Below are positions 10,207 through 22,334 of a stretch of DNA of 48,097 bases, piece after piece. Within the stretch, counting starts at the first letter, position 1; the number at the start of each line of letters is the position of its first letter. The notes under the pieces are model-generated. The model was not told the DNA's origin and made no database searches. It was given only the letters and a program-made list of their open reading frames with translations. Position numbers and translations under genes: made by a program. Source of the DNA: Chara braunii (Eukaryota > Streptophyta > Charophyceae > Charales > Characeae); the NCBI GenBank assembly GCA_003427395.1, contig BFEA01000152.1, positions 1,770,669 to 1,818,765 of the forward strand, read 5' to 3'.

Positions 10207-11135
10207 AACCACCACAATCCAACTCAAACCCTCATTACAGGCAAGAAACCGCCGCTCAAGCTTTCAGTCCTCGTACCAGAAGTCGCCAGTTCTCACGCTC
10301 CCCTTGCTAGGGTGACAAGGCAACACAAACTGCCCCAGCACCGAACTGACTGTTTTCTGACGGACAGGAGATGTCTTCCTCCCTTGACAACCTCCTTAGC
10401 TGCAAACCCCCCCTACCGGGTTACAGGGTCACCGCCCCAGCATCAGCTACGTTGAACGAGGTAGTTATGCCTTCCATCCTCGGCATAACTCCAAAGGCCT
10501 CAGGCTCCTCTTGGTCACAGAGCCACTGCTCCAGCACCAGCCAATGTTGCCCCACCTGGCCCTTCCAGTAGACTTACCACCCTGAGCTACCCTTCCTCTA
10601 CTGCGCAAGCCCACCCAAAATTCCTTCCAAACAGTACTTCCGACTTTCACCTTCCCATTTAGGAACCAAAAGGAAAAAGGACAAGAACTAGAACCACTAA
10701 CAATCCATCTCCTACCCTCACCACAGATGAAGGACATGCCGACCAGGCTTTCAATCTTCGTACCAGAAATCATCAGATCTCATACCCCCCTGCTAGGGTT
10801 ACAAGGCAACACAAACTGCCCCAGTACCGACCTAACTGTTTCTGGCGGACAGAGAGTGCCTTCCCCCCTCGACAACTCTCTTAACTGTAAAGCCCCTCAA
10901 AAGGTTATAGAGTCACCGCCCCGGCAACAGCTACGTCGGGCGCGATGGTTATGCCTCCCACCCTCGGCATAACATCAATGGCCTCAAGCTCCCTGGTCAC
11001 AGAGCAAATGCTCCAGCACCGGCCAATGTCGTCCCACCCCACCCTTCTAGTTAGACTTACCACCCTGACCCGCCCATCCCTCCTCTGAGTGAGCCCCCCC
11101 CACTTCCCTCCTGCCTCTAATTCGACCTTCCCCTT
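10207..11135. repeat. Two-unit tandem repeat, 487-bp period
   Basis: Unit 1 (10207-10692) and unit 2 (10693-about 11135) align along their whole length. For example, TCGTACCAGAA occurs at 10271 and 10758, and (A/G)CAAGGCAACACAAACTGCCCC occurs in both. Shorter sub-repeats with GGTTACA(A/G)GG(C/T) extend leftwards to about 9830, so an older third unit may exist. The sequence is C-rich, has no convincing ORF and shows no transposon ends. Confidence 0.7.
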
Positions 11136-11294
11136 TTTGTTTGCAAAACCACATCATAACTAAGACTAATTATTTGAGAAAATACTGTTTAAGAAACTTT
11201 GGCGCGAATACATTTTCATGGACCAAAACATTTTTGTTCATCCGTCCCCCCCCCCCTGATGTGAGGCAACCTAAGCAACATCCTTTGATTTTGT

Positions 11295-11370
11295 TCAGAA
11301 TTTTTCATTGCCGGAGATCCGGTTTCCAGCAGGTGTCGCTCCCCACTGATAGATGGAGCAGCCTGATGGT

Positions 11371-11402
<32 letters not shown>
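11295..11402 (+). mobile_element. Isolated LINE family 2 3' tail with poly-A
   Basis: It contains TTTCCAGCAGGTGTCGCTCC and ATAGATGGAGC followed within 15 bases by a 32-base A-run. Stem 2 (GCTCC/GGAGC) with the conserved ATAGAT loop is complete; stem 1 has one mismatch. No LINE coding sequence precedes it. Confidence 0.6.
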
Positions 11403-11404
<2 letters not shown>

Positions 11405-11537
11405 TAAAAAAAGGTAAAAAAACAAAATTACTTGCAATTTTGCACATCCGCCCCGGTGCCGCCCTTGGGTTCATTAGGCCGAAGCTTTATGCCACGTCCA
11501 CTGGAAACGGCCCAATTCACGCTTGGCTGAACAGGTG

Positions 11538-11720
11538 GTTTAGACCACGAGTACTTGGCCTGTACATCGGTTGCAGACCCCTCACCGCGATTTCCAGAGG
11601 CCATAAACGCAACGCTGGCCATCAATGAGATTTATCAACGGCCTACCGCCCGCAGAAGTTGTGGTGTGTATATGGCAAGGGCCCGCGGCCCATGCATCGG
11701 CCAAGTACTGGTGGTTTAAA
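11538..11720. mobile_element. Family I TIR element abutting the next copy
   Basis: It begins TTTAGACCACGAGTACTTGG and ends CCAAGTACTGGTGGTTTAA. It shares TTTAAA with the element at 11715. Confidence 0.6.
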
Positions 11721-11875
11721 CCACCAGTACTTCCTAGAGTCATGCCCGTTAAACCGCCACGATTTTAGGAAACGTACGGGCTACTACAGGAGCGCCCAAA
11801 TACATCCGACTAGAAACGTTTCTACTCTTTTTTTTTTTCCGCGGCCGATAGCTGGGCCAAGTACCGGTGGTTTAA
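11715..11875 (-). mobile_element. Family I TIR element, best-preserved copy
   Basis: It is bounded by TTTAAACCACCAGTACTTCC and AAGTACCGGTGGTTTAA; both ends carry TTTAA. The interior matches copy 1 (5262-5418) in reverse complement almost base for base, so it serves as the reference copy. The right end lies at the broken end of LINE A. Confidence 0.75.
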
Positions 11876-11881
11876 TAAACA

Positions 11882-13045
11882 TAATTGTACAGAGCCCACA
11901 TTCTACGTCATGGTTCTATGACTTTTTTTATAAAAGTAACGTTAACACCCTTTGTCCTACTAGTTCCCCCAACTCCCCAGAATCCCATACTGCCCTGTAG
12001 AATTTCATAAAATCCTCGTTGAGGAGAGGCCACAGGGCTTCCAAAAATTCCTTGGGGAAACCGTCTAGGCCTGAGGTTTTCTCTTCCTCCATTTCCATAA
12101 GTGTCGTCCATATCTCATCCTTGGTGACCTGTCGGTCCAGGTGGTCCTTCTGAACCGAGGAAAGATGACTCTCCATTGGGCGTAGGAAGTCCTCTAACTC
12201 CCTTAAACGATCAGACCCTTGTCGTTGGGGGATGTGAGACGAGAAGAGGTCATTGTAAAAAGATCGAGCGATCTTTACGCAATGGGTTGTAATGGTAATC
12301 AATTCGTCGGACGCCGGGTCCAAAAAGGCCTCAATGGTGGTGCGGTGCACTCTCGGGGAAGTGAAGCTAAAGAATTGAAAGTCCATGGTTCCTTCGGTAG
12401 TCCATTTCGCCAGCTTACCTCGAATCCTAACTCCTTGCCATCTATGTTGTGCGAGTTGCAAAAGTTGGTCTTGCTGATTTTGAATGTCCTGGATATGGTC
12501 ATTAGAGTTGTGTCGGCGTTTGCTTGCTAACAACTTTGAATATTCCTTACATTTTGTGGACATCCATTTCCTTTGCATGGCGTTTGCGTGTTAACAACTT
12601 TGAATATTCCTTACATTTTCTGGCTAAAAAGAACAGACCGTTGGTAAACCATTGAACTTTCGAGTCGAAGGAGTGTTTCTGGTTCCTCCAAAATGACCAA
12701 ACATCACAAATATATGCGAGGAATGATTTATCCTTGAGTAAAGATGTGCTGAGTTTGTAGTAACCGGACCCTTGATTTGACCGTTTGCGGAAAGAAAAGA
12801 CGGCTCCGCATAGGTCGTGATCCAGGCCAGGGTGGGGGCTCTCCAGACCTTTATTTTTCAAATGCGGATTATTCATGCGTTCCAATTCCAGCCAAACTAG
12901 CACGATATGCAATTTATCTGGTGACACCAACTTTTTTGTTCGGTAGGATGAGGGGCGTGGAATGCCATGATGAAACAAAATGGTAGGGAAACGTAATAGT
13001 GGTCGCAGGTCTGTGCAATGTCTACTAACAACAATATTTAGCACA
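11882..13045 (-). pseudogene. LINE A remnant: endonuclease end, linker and first RT residues
   Basis: In the minus direction it reads from an endonuclease C-terminal region (DHDLCGAVFSF, SGYYKLSTSLL), through the Lys/Glu-rich linker (CKEYSKLL; EIWTTLMEMEEEKTSGLDGF), into the start of the reverse transcriptase (LVGQRVLTLL). It stops where the RT fingers (NYRPITLL in the related copy) should continue, next to a family I element. It is broken by a 64-bp tandem duplication at 12516-12622 that shifts the frame, and by another indel at about 11925. The linker and RT match LINE B (17.6-22.3 kb), so A and B form one family, distinct from C, D and E. Non-functional. Confidence 0.8.
12516..12622. repeat. 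64-bp tandem duplication in LINE A
   Basis: GCGTTTGC(T/G)TG(C/T)TAACAAC begins at 12516 and again at 12580, continuing with TTTGAATATTCCTTACATTT. The offset of 64 is not a multiple of three and explains the frame change of the LINE ORF at this place. Confidence 0.85.
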
Positions 13046-15954
13046 TACATGTGGGTGTGTGTGAAAGAGAGAAAAAATATTATTGATATTTAGCATAATC
13101 TTTAACCATTTTAGTTTAAAAGAATGCATATAAATTCTCAAAGTGAAGGATTTTTTTAGTACTACAAGTGTCTGCATTGTGACGGATAACAAAACACCCA
13201 ACATGACTTTCTGGTTGGAGTAGAAGCAGACTAAAAAAGTGGAAAAACATGGTGTGCCAATAATTTTAGGAACTGGGGGTGGAGTCTTAGGTCGAAATTG
13301 AAATATCCGGCATAAGGTTCAATATGGTGGTTAAAAATGGATCAAGTTAATGAGGCAATCAACGAAAAGGGACGGCTCAAGGTGTAATATTATGCGGCGT
13401 GTAAGCAGTACGAGAAAAATCTACAAAAGTTAAAAGGATGGAAATAAAATGAAACAGAAAGACCGTGAAATCAATCTCTACTTACAACTACCTTCACGTT
13501 CGCCTATTTCCAAAGCCAAAGGATCCTTGGGTATATGAGGATCATGCAGTTCCGCCACATGCCGCTTCCGCAGTTTGTAGAGCTTAAAGCCGAGGTGGAT
13601 GCTCTTAGTCAAATGTGTCGAACCTGATCATCTTCATCGTTGCACGGTACATAAGCAAAGTCGAGGCACCTGTATTGCACATCTCGCCTACATTTGAAGC
13701 ATAAGGTATATGGGCAAGTGGGGCGATGACTGTCAGTGGCCAAGGAATCACAATCAGTTCTTAATCAAGCAAAACTAATAAATATGGAGGAAACTTAGTT
13801 TCTAACTTTCTATAATAATAAACCTAAAGTCAATGAAGGCATAACAATCGATTTCATTGGGAAAAAATATGGTGCATAAATCTTGGTTGCAACTTCTCTT
13901 ACGTCCCTCTTGCAAACACTTCGCTTTTGCTCGTAAATTAAATATGGAAAAGGCAAAGGGATATTGAGAGAGAATGCGCTTGCAATAGTTATTTTGGAGA
14001 GAATGAAAGTGAGGAACACAGGATAAAAGAAGAAAGAGAGAAGAAAAAAAGTAAGAAATCCCTTATGAGTTGTATGGTTGAATCATGATGTGGGAGACTT
14101 AGCCGCTCTCTATGCAACAACTCAATTTGCATCATGTTTGGCCAATCAAGTTATAGGACATCGGGGAGCAGGGGTGGGCGCAAGAGAGGCTGGTTGCATG
14201 GACACCAATGAGAAGCGAGGGCGGAAGAAGGTAATTAAGACAAGCAATAAAGAAAAGAAGGAGCCAAGACAATTGGGAAACTTCGGACAAGAAGTGGAGG
14301 TGAAGGATTTAGGTACCGAGATAGAGAAGAGCAAGTGCAAGAAGTCGCGCATGCAAAAGGGTAGAGTTCAGTTGGGAGATGGAGTAGGGTGAAGTAACAG
14401 AAAACTCGAAAATTCTTATTCTTATTTATACCACTAATTAAAAGTCTCATATATATGCACCCATCTATTTACGCGGAGAAGTAAATTTAAACGATGACGC
14501 GTATCACTAAGACGTGAATTGCTCTACAAAAAGTTCAAAATACAAATTGTCGTTTTGACCTGTTCATGCAAGTTGCTCTACAAAAGATCTGAAGTGAAAA
14601 TACCAAACAAAATGTGCATGGAATTTGGTACTTGGTGTAGCACTTAATTGATCTTTAATATTCTTGCTAAGCTACACTTCAAAAGCCTCAGTAAATAAAC
14701 TATACAAAATCAAATGTAAATTGAGTGTTTATCATTCCCCTCATGTAATTCGTGTAATTATGTTACAAAAATATGAAACTTGAAATCACTAAAATTTAGG
14801 AGCATATCGGTGATTAAGCCCTGGAATAGTACACAGACCCTTCTTATCCCGTCGCTTACTTCCTGTAGAAACGAGCATGGCTCATACCTTAGCTCGTCAC
14901 AGCGGTCCATTCCAGTCAAATGTACATCTGCTTTCTCAATGATATTCAAAATGGGTAATCCAGTGGTACTTTACCCAACTCCCTTGTGTGCACCTGCCGA
15001 TTAGCCCAATGTCCTGGAACGGTTCCGCCCACTGCTCTAAAAAGGCTGGTGGCGTCACATAGGCCCTTGCCTGTTTGTGATGGCCCATAAATTTAGGGGT
15101 GGGCTAAGTGTCACATTGGAAAAAAGAGGCTCAGAGGCTCTGATGGTCCGCAACACCCCCCTTGCCAAGGGCTTCGCCACAGGTTTGCATGCCAGTCCCG
15201 ACTATAGGCCCTCTCAAGGTGACAAATTGGGCGTCCAGGGTTGGGCTAAAACAAGGTGTGAGAACTGTTTTTTTTCCCCCCATCAAGGTTCGAAGTGTTG
15301 GGGACGGTTCGCTAGGAGGCTGAACGCATCGAGTTGAGCCTCCTGTCGGCGTAGTGAACCTGCCCACACAAAGAGAATACTCAAGCAGAGAACCCACAAC
15401 CTCGATGACTCACAGGGAGGTATCGACCAAGATCGATGTTACTCGGTCATTAGCACAAGGTGCGCCGTACTCAAACTCCAGTCCACGAAATGGGCTGGGT
15501 GGGCTACGAAGTTAGCTTGGGCTGCACACCCCGAGCAACCTTATTGAGGATGACGCTCGTGTGCAAGGGGCTTGTGGGTCATCTCAGTCGACCTGCGTGA
15601 AGATCAATGGGCAAAAAGAAAGAATCGAGGCACACGGGACATCACCCCAGAGGGGGAACAAGATGGTGGCCCCCATAGTCGGCACAAGCTTGCCACGATT
15701 CGGACACTCAGAGGCCGGCGGCCGCCATGGAAAAAAATGTATGCCTTATTTTGTGGAGAAAAGGTTGTCTGGCTGCTCCGCTCACAAGGGCAGCACCTTA
15801 TCCTCTTGTCCTCTTGGACCCCTTCACATGGCTTTTCCTGATTGACTGCATGTGGTCCCATACTTTTTTTTTTAATAGAAAAACCTCAATGAGACGTGGC
15901 GGTCACTTGCAGGGGTGATCGAAGCAGCCCTTGCAAGTGGTCCCCGGTTATAGA
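13046..15954. other. No recognisable gene
   Basis: 13.05-15.0 kb is AT-rich with only short interrupted frames. 15.0-15.95 kb is richer in GC and could be part of an unrecognised repeat or LTR, but no primer-binding site, TIR or coding motif was seen. Confidence 0.4.
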
Positions 15955-17613
15955 TGAGCAACACTTGCTGGAAATGGGGTCCAGCGCCCAGAGTATTACA
16001 AATCTACAGACACTTTGCGAAAAGGACATGTATGAATGACTATCAACTGCTCCAAAGCTTTAAGATGGTGCCAAGCATTCCACGGGAGGTGTGTCTCTGT
16101 AAAATGGTGCCAAGTTGCATCCCACCAGCTCCAAAGCTGAGCCACCATGAGAGACTCCAGTAAGCAGTGTTCCAGGCTGGCTCTTTTATTTGGGAAGGCC
16201 TGTGTACAGCAGGAGCACAGAGGGGACAGTTCGCCTTTGTCTTCAAGGTTCGTTCTCGTAGTTAGCCAGTCCGGTGTGGGCATACACCTATGTATGATTT
16301 GCCACTGTAGGGCTCTATGATTGGTCGGTTGATGTGCGATTAGGTCGACCACTGGAAATTTTGGAATCCTGGTTTTTCTAGGGGGGAACCCCTCTCCTAA
16401 TGTTAGATAATGCTATCCATGACGGGTAGGTGTTTACGTCCCGCTTTGAACCCTTTTTTTACTGTGTATTGCCACGGTGTCATCGTGCAGGATTCTCCCC
16501 ATGTCCATTCCCATTCAGCGGGGTCGGATGGTAGGAGACGGAGAGGGATGGTGGGTTCATAAAGGAAGAAGTCTTCCTTTTGGTGCCCACCACCCTAACT
16601 CTAACGAGAGAGGAGACGGGTCGTTGAGTGTCATGGTCCTTTTGTCTGTGCAGATGGGACCATCTCTCTTCCGGTAAAGCGAGGTTGTATGCGTTGAGGC
16701 TTACGTCCTCTCCCCGGTGCCGGGTCTGTTGCACATTGTATGCAATCATCGGGATGTGGAAGGAGTCCAGCGGGACAACCCAATCACCGGGCTTGATTTT
16801 CGGGCCCGCTTTCAAAATCTGCAGCCATGTCAGCGGTATCGCTTCCTAGAGTTCAACCAGGCCCCGATCCATGTTTTTGATCGGGCCTGTTCTAGTTTTC
16901 CGAGCGTCTTTTGTTACTCGCCCCTTGATTTGGTTGTCTCACAGGTCCCCAACCTTATATATCCCTTTCTTAACCCACTGTCACTACTTGGAGGTTCCTA
17001 GTAGTGAGAAGGGGGAACCTGATGGGTCTTTTATCTATGGGTGGCCGAAAAGCATTTGGCGCCATATCTCCTCCCACCTAATTGGTGTGGGTATTTGATG
17101 TGGTTCCCTCTCCCTCCACAATTTTAGCATCGTTTACCATACTGGGTCACAACGGAGGTCTTGTCTGGCCTGTCCCGCAGGAGAGTCGTGTGTGACCGTG
17201 GTTGGGGGGGGGGATAAACCAATGGTTATTCGTTAACCATTGGAGTGGGTGTACTGAATAATCGGGGTGGGAGGGGGGTGCCAGACAGTTCGACTGGATG
17301 AACGCATAGGGGCCAATGGAATGTTGTTACCTAGGAGAAGATGAATCAAAATTTTGAAAGTCGGTGCTTTGATCTCTTTTTCAGGGTCGATAATGTCGAG
17401 GGCCCCCTTAGATCTGGGTTGCATTAGGATATCTCATGCCACTCTTTTTATGGCTCGGGTATCATCGTGGTTGTTTTTCCATACTAGGTAGGCGGACGAT
17501 GCTCGCTTGAGTTTGGAGATGTGTTTCCGGTTGAGTGGCCAAAATGCGACTTTGTACCGTATAGAGGTGAAGATAGATTTGTTAATAGCTATAATGCTGC
17601 CCCAGATCGCCAT
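15955..17613 (-). pseudogene. LINE C, 3' half: end of ORF2 with zf-RVT and 3' hairpin
   Basis: In the minus direction it reads a post-RT segment (AIWGSIIAINKSIF, KGALDIIDPEKEIKAP), a region with PGDWVVPLDSFHIPM, and the terminal zinc-binding domain (RALQWQIIHRC, SPLCSCC, LEHCLLESL). A degenerate 3' tail follows at about 15955-15990, GCTGGACCCC...TTCCAGC. Its first residues continue exactly where the LINE C fragment ending at 22335 stops, when both are compared with LINE D (38171-38821). The two are therefore halves of one element separated by LINE B. Several stops and frameshifts make it non-functional, and most of its 3' UTR is missing. Confidence 0.8.
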
Positions 17614-18562
17614 CTAGATCGGTTACACATTCCTTCCCTTGCCCACTATATATTGAATCAGATGAAATATTAATAATTAATCTATGTCTTACCCTCAATC
17701 TCTTTGACTCGTATATAAGACTTAGTCCTACATCAAGAAAATTTACTTGTTTTAGGAAAAACATGTCAAGACAAAATACGAAGTATCGGATTTGTATAAT
17801 TCTGGTGGCACAAGAACTACAAGGGGTATTGCAAGTTGCAGAATTTTTTCCTAGGAGTCTCTATCCTTGGCTAGATCATTCGAAAGAAACCAGATCAGGG
17901 GAGAGGGTATTATAACTACACACGTAGCATCTTAAACAGGATAACTTTGTGGATTATTTACAGGACGTGTGAAAATTCTGGAGGAATAAAAATGATATCA
18001 TTTAAAACGATATGTCATAAATGCAATGAATATTCCAAGATGCTAGCATCTCAAAAACATTCTAAGGAAAAACAACTCCTTGATAGAATTCAGGAGCAAC
18101 AACAGATAGAAACGGAGTCAGATGATCAAGAAACACTTAAGTCAATTGACAATGAAATACAAGACCTTGAGAATCAACTACTTACCCAAATGAAGTATAG
18201 ATGACAAAGACTAAGAATCAAGGGAAAACTTAAACATTATAATATGGAAGGGTTAATGGACGCACGCTTATATGCAATAGCTAGAGCAAGGATGGGCAAG
18301 ACAATAATAGAGGCATTAGAAGATCCTTTTAATAAGAATGCTTCATGGACCACTACAACTCCGACAAGTACTAAACTGGCTCGTGACTTTTTAAAAAACC
18401 TCTTTACGTTGAAAAATAGTGGCATCCCATTGATCCAACGAACCAAGGAAGTAGACGGTTTCTTACTTCCCCTCACTCAAGTATTATCCGAGCAAAAAAA
18501 AGAATTTATGAAAAAATCACTAACTAAAGAGGAGATTTGGACAACGCTAATGATAATGGAAG

Positions 18563-19103
18563 CACAAGCGGTTATCGGGTAGCTGAAAATTCAGGAATGA
18601 AAATTCTGAAGTGAAAGTTTTTGCCAGTCTGAAAATCCTGAATGGTCATGAAGTGGTGAAAGGTCCGAAGACCCTGAAAACCATCTGTTTAGGTAGGCTG
18701 CATCCTGAAGTGTTGAAGGNACCATCTGTTTAGGTAGGCTGCATCCTGAAGTGTTGAAGGGTGTCCTTAAGTGGTCAAGTGAGAGTTTTGGGCAGTCTGA
18801 AAATCCTGAATGGTCCTAAAGTGGTGAAAGGTCCAAAGACCATGAAAACCACCTTTCACAACTTGAGGATGCAGCCTGCCTAAACATGTGGTTTTTAGGG
18901 TCTTCGGACCTTTCACCACTTCATGATCATTCAGGATTTTCATACCTGAATGGTCCTTTCAGGATTTTCATACCTGAATGGTCCTGAAGTGGTGAAAGGT
19001 CCGAAGACCCTGCAAACCACCTGTTTAGGCAGGCTGCATCCTTAAGTGGTGAAGGGTGTCCTGAAGTGGTAATGAAAAATACGACTGTTGTTAACCTTCT
19101 CTC
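18563..19103. mobile_element. 541-bp non-autonomous insertion (hAT-like) in LINE B
   Basis: AATGGAAG lies at 18555-18562 and again at 19104-19111. This 8-bp duplication falls exactly inside the LINE B linker; reading across with one copy continues the LINE frame into GIDGLPKEF. The interior consists of direct and inverted copies of a unit with GGTGAAAGGTCCGAAGACCC and AGGCTGCATCCT(G/T)AAGTG. Eight-base duplications are typical of hAT elements, but the termini match each other only weakly (GGTTA in both). A single N at 18720 separates two identical 40-base stretches, a likely contig-join artefact. Confidence 0.6.
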
Positions 19104-22100
19104 AATGGAAGAAAAAAAAAAAATCTGGGATTGATGGGCTTCCTAAGGAATTTTTGGAGGTTTTATGAGACTCTCTCTCATAAGACCTCATGGACTTCTA
19201 TCAGGCAGTCTGAACTTCAATGGGGGAATTTGTTGGCCAAGGAGTCTTAACTCTACTCTATAAGAAAGGAGAGAAGACCAATATTCGGAATTACCGGCCT
19301 ATTACACTGCTCACTGCTGTTTATAAATTGGTGGTTAAGGCCTTGGTTGATCGGATGTCCAAAGTTATCATAAATATTATCTATCCGACGAAGACTGGGT
19401 TCATTCAAGGAAGGAATATTTATGATAATGTTTTGCTGATTAACGAGCTACTTAAACTTACTCGTCAATCTAAACATAATGCGACTTTCATATTTATTGA
19501 CTTTGAAAAAACATATGATCATGTGGATTGTTTTTTTCTTGATAAATATTATGGAAGCATTAGCAACAAACTTGCGTCATCATACGAATATCAAAAGTAT
19601 CCAGATCTCCTCCATTCCAGAGGATGTCATCCCGATTTGTTCCCTCTTCGCTGATGACCTGTCTCTCATAGTAGATGCATCTTAAACAAATTTAGAGGAA
19701 ATTAAAAAATTGATGGATAAGTTTTGTCGTCTATTTGACATGAAGATTAATTGGGAAAATAAAACCGTGGGTTGGTGGATTTACCATCAAGGAAATAGAC
19801 CTCTTGATCTACCCCATGTCAAGTAGCTCCCCCTAAACACTCTCATGAGAGTATTGGGGATTTCTCCTTGTGCAGAAGGAAGACCAAAACAAATAACGAA
19901 TGAATCAGTCAAAATGCTCAAATTAAGTTTGAATTATGAAGGTGTAAACACGCTTCATTATTAGGACGCACCTTAGTTATTAATAATGTCATCCTTGCCT
20001 CCATCTGGTATAAGTCTGCCATATGGGCTCTGGATAAGGCAACACTTGGAACATTTCAACGTCAGTTATCAGCCTTTCTATAGAGAGGTAACCATGAATT
20101 GAAGAACGTGATCAGTAGACTTGCTTGGGAATCGGTTATTCCGCCTAAATCTAGGGGTGGGCTGGGGATTATTGACCTAGCTACTCAAGTCATGGCTTTA
20201 TCTATTCAATGGATAAACGTTTTTTTTTTAACCACAGACCCCATGGGCAACACTAGCTTCAGAACAAATCAAATGTTTCGCCCCCCAAACATCATAAATG
20301 ATATACCATTTTCTCTGGCTATAAAATCACTCATGGTCTCTTCCTAAGAAGACGCATAAAGGTCAACAAGAGCAAATACCCTATGACAAAAAGGCAACTA
20401 GAGACGACCTTTGCAAGGATCGTTTTTTAGTCTCCTTACTCAAAACATGGAGAAAATTACCTCTAAATGATAAGGTTTCCCCAGATAGATGGGAAGACGT
20501 GTGTCAACAACCTCTCTTCAATAATCGATGAATTAGAGACTCCCAAGAGTGCATTCTTCATTGTATGGACTCCCCTTTGAGTAGCTAAGTCCAAAGAGGA
20601 ATCTTGAAAATAAAAGATTTGTGGGATTGCGAGAAAAATGATTGGATTACTTTATCGATATTGAAGGAACGTCTCCGTTATTGTCGTCATCCTGAGAAAG
20701 CGTTTGATAAAATAATAGAACTAATACCTCTGTAATAGATTCAAATTCTTCGAAAAGGGTACAAGATGGTAATAAATGACTGGGTAGCAATCAAGGATCA
20801 TCCCCATGAAATTAGCAACGTTCTAGACAAATTCTCAAATGGGGACATACTCTTGGAATTGTATGAACTTTCACAAAATCACACGCTCATCCCCAAAGGA
20901 GATGGTAAAAAAAAATGGGTACAAGTCGACAAAATCTTTAAAATTAGAGTATTAATGAAGAAAGGTCAATGGTTGGCCTTCAGACCTCTTACTCTCATTT
21001 TTGAAGTACCCTTTGACCCAATCAACTGGACATGGAGTTCGCCAAACAAACTCAATAGAGACTATAAGCGGTATCTCCACACCCTTACAGTGAAATCAAC
21101 TTATAGAATGTGAAGAGTGAAAACAAATTTAAAAGATAGAGTATCAGCAAGATGAATGAAACATCTTAACCTCAGTCAAGCAGATATAAGATCAATCAAG
21201 TGGTTCAACTCAGTGAAATTCAAACCTGCGAAGATTGTATCGCTCCAATGACAAATTGAACACCGATGCCTTCCCGCTAATGATTGGTTGATGGACAAAT
21301 CCTCTCTAGAAAGTAAAAGGAATAACTTCTCGATGGTGCAAATTTTGTAAAACTGTCTTTCCCAGCCGACAGATCCCTCAAACTATTGAGCATTTATTTA
21401 TGCAATGCCCAAGATCTATATGGCTCTGGAAATCGTGGGACTGTATATGGTCTCAATTAGGACCACTCATACCATGGCCATAGGGGTGGAGGGCTATCCT
21501 CTTGGAATCATGGATTTCAGAACCTTATGAGGAATTCACACAAAATATCTTCACAATTGGGAGAAGAGCTGTCATCTGGGCCATATGGTTGAGAAGATGT
21601 ATATATGAAATGTAAGGGGCTTGGCTTGATGGCCGGAGTTTACAGAAACAATCAAACAACAAATACAAACGGACATTTTCAATAATTGGGAACAAGTAAA
21701 AGACAAAATTCAACACGTATTTTCTCGCACTGAGATTCTCAAATACATTCAACAATTTAGTTTCAACTGGCTGGGAGGATACCAGGGAGGAATTGGGAAA
21801 AGTTAATTGGGCAGGAGCTTTGGGAGGGGATGATGAAAATATAATTAGAGACTATAAGCTAGTTTTTAGTGACTTGACCACGTGTGATCCATCTATTCCC
21901 CTTCGCTCAGTCCTTGATTTCCCCGATCCTTTCGCTCCTTCTCCATTGTCCATAGTACCCAGATCTTGGTTTGGCTATGATTGAGAAACAGTAAAAGAAA
22001 GATAATGTGATTGATATAGAGTGTTGCAGAAAAGTGAGTCTGGATTATAGGAAAGGCTAGACTAGAAAAATTTGTTAGATATGACGCTCTTTGAAGGGTG

Positions 22101-22129
22101 AAGAGGTTCAGCCTCAGCCTATGGTCATA

Positions 22130-22206
22130 ATCATCATCATCATCAGCATCTCCATTACTAGTATTATCATCTCATAGTTTACATCGAATCATCATCATCA
22201 TCATCA
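22130..22206. repeat. ATC/CATCAT microsatellite in the LINE B 3' UTR
   Basis: Two runs of CATCAT separated by about 40 bases, shortly before the poly-A tail of LINE B. Confidence 0.75.
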
Positions 22207-22334
22207 TACGAGAGACGCTGAGCTCAGTCTTCAACATTTTCGGTTTGGTCACTCCCGGTAGGCTATGAGGACCCCGATCTCAATCTTCTTATTGGTAATA
22301 ACAGCCTTAGGGTCCAGTTAAAAAAAAAAAAAAA

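Larger units (their letters stand above)
17614..22334 (+). pseudogene. LINE B: ORF2 remnant inserted in LINE C
   Basis: Order of recognisable parts: the endonuclease C-terminal region (GRGYYNYTRSILN, about 17900-17980); the linker (CNEYSKMLASQKHSKEKQ; LTKEEIWTTLMIME, to 18562); a 541-bp foreign insertion; the RT (GVLTLLYKKGEK, NYRPITLL, FIDFEKTYDHVD, from 19220); the catalytic FADD (about 19650); a post-RT segment (RGGLGIIDLATQVM, about 20155); the zf-RVT region (about 21235-21480); and a poly-A tail at 22321-22334. RT residues between FEKTYDHVD and MEALA, including the QGDP segment, are deleted. There are many stops, so it is dead. The 5' end lies in a non-coding or unreadable endonuclease remnant. 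No clear target duplication is seen. Confidence 0.85.

Noticed and set aside
15000-15950. Possible LTR starting near TGTCACATTGG (15110)
   Set aside because: No matching second LTR, primer-binding site or retroelement coding region could be found nearby.
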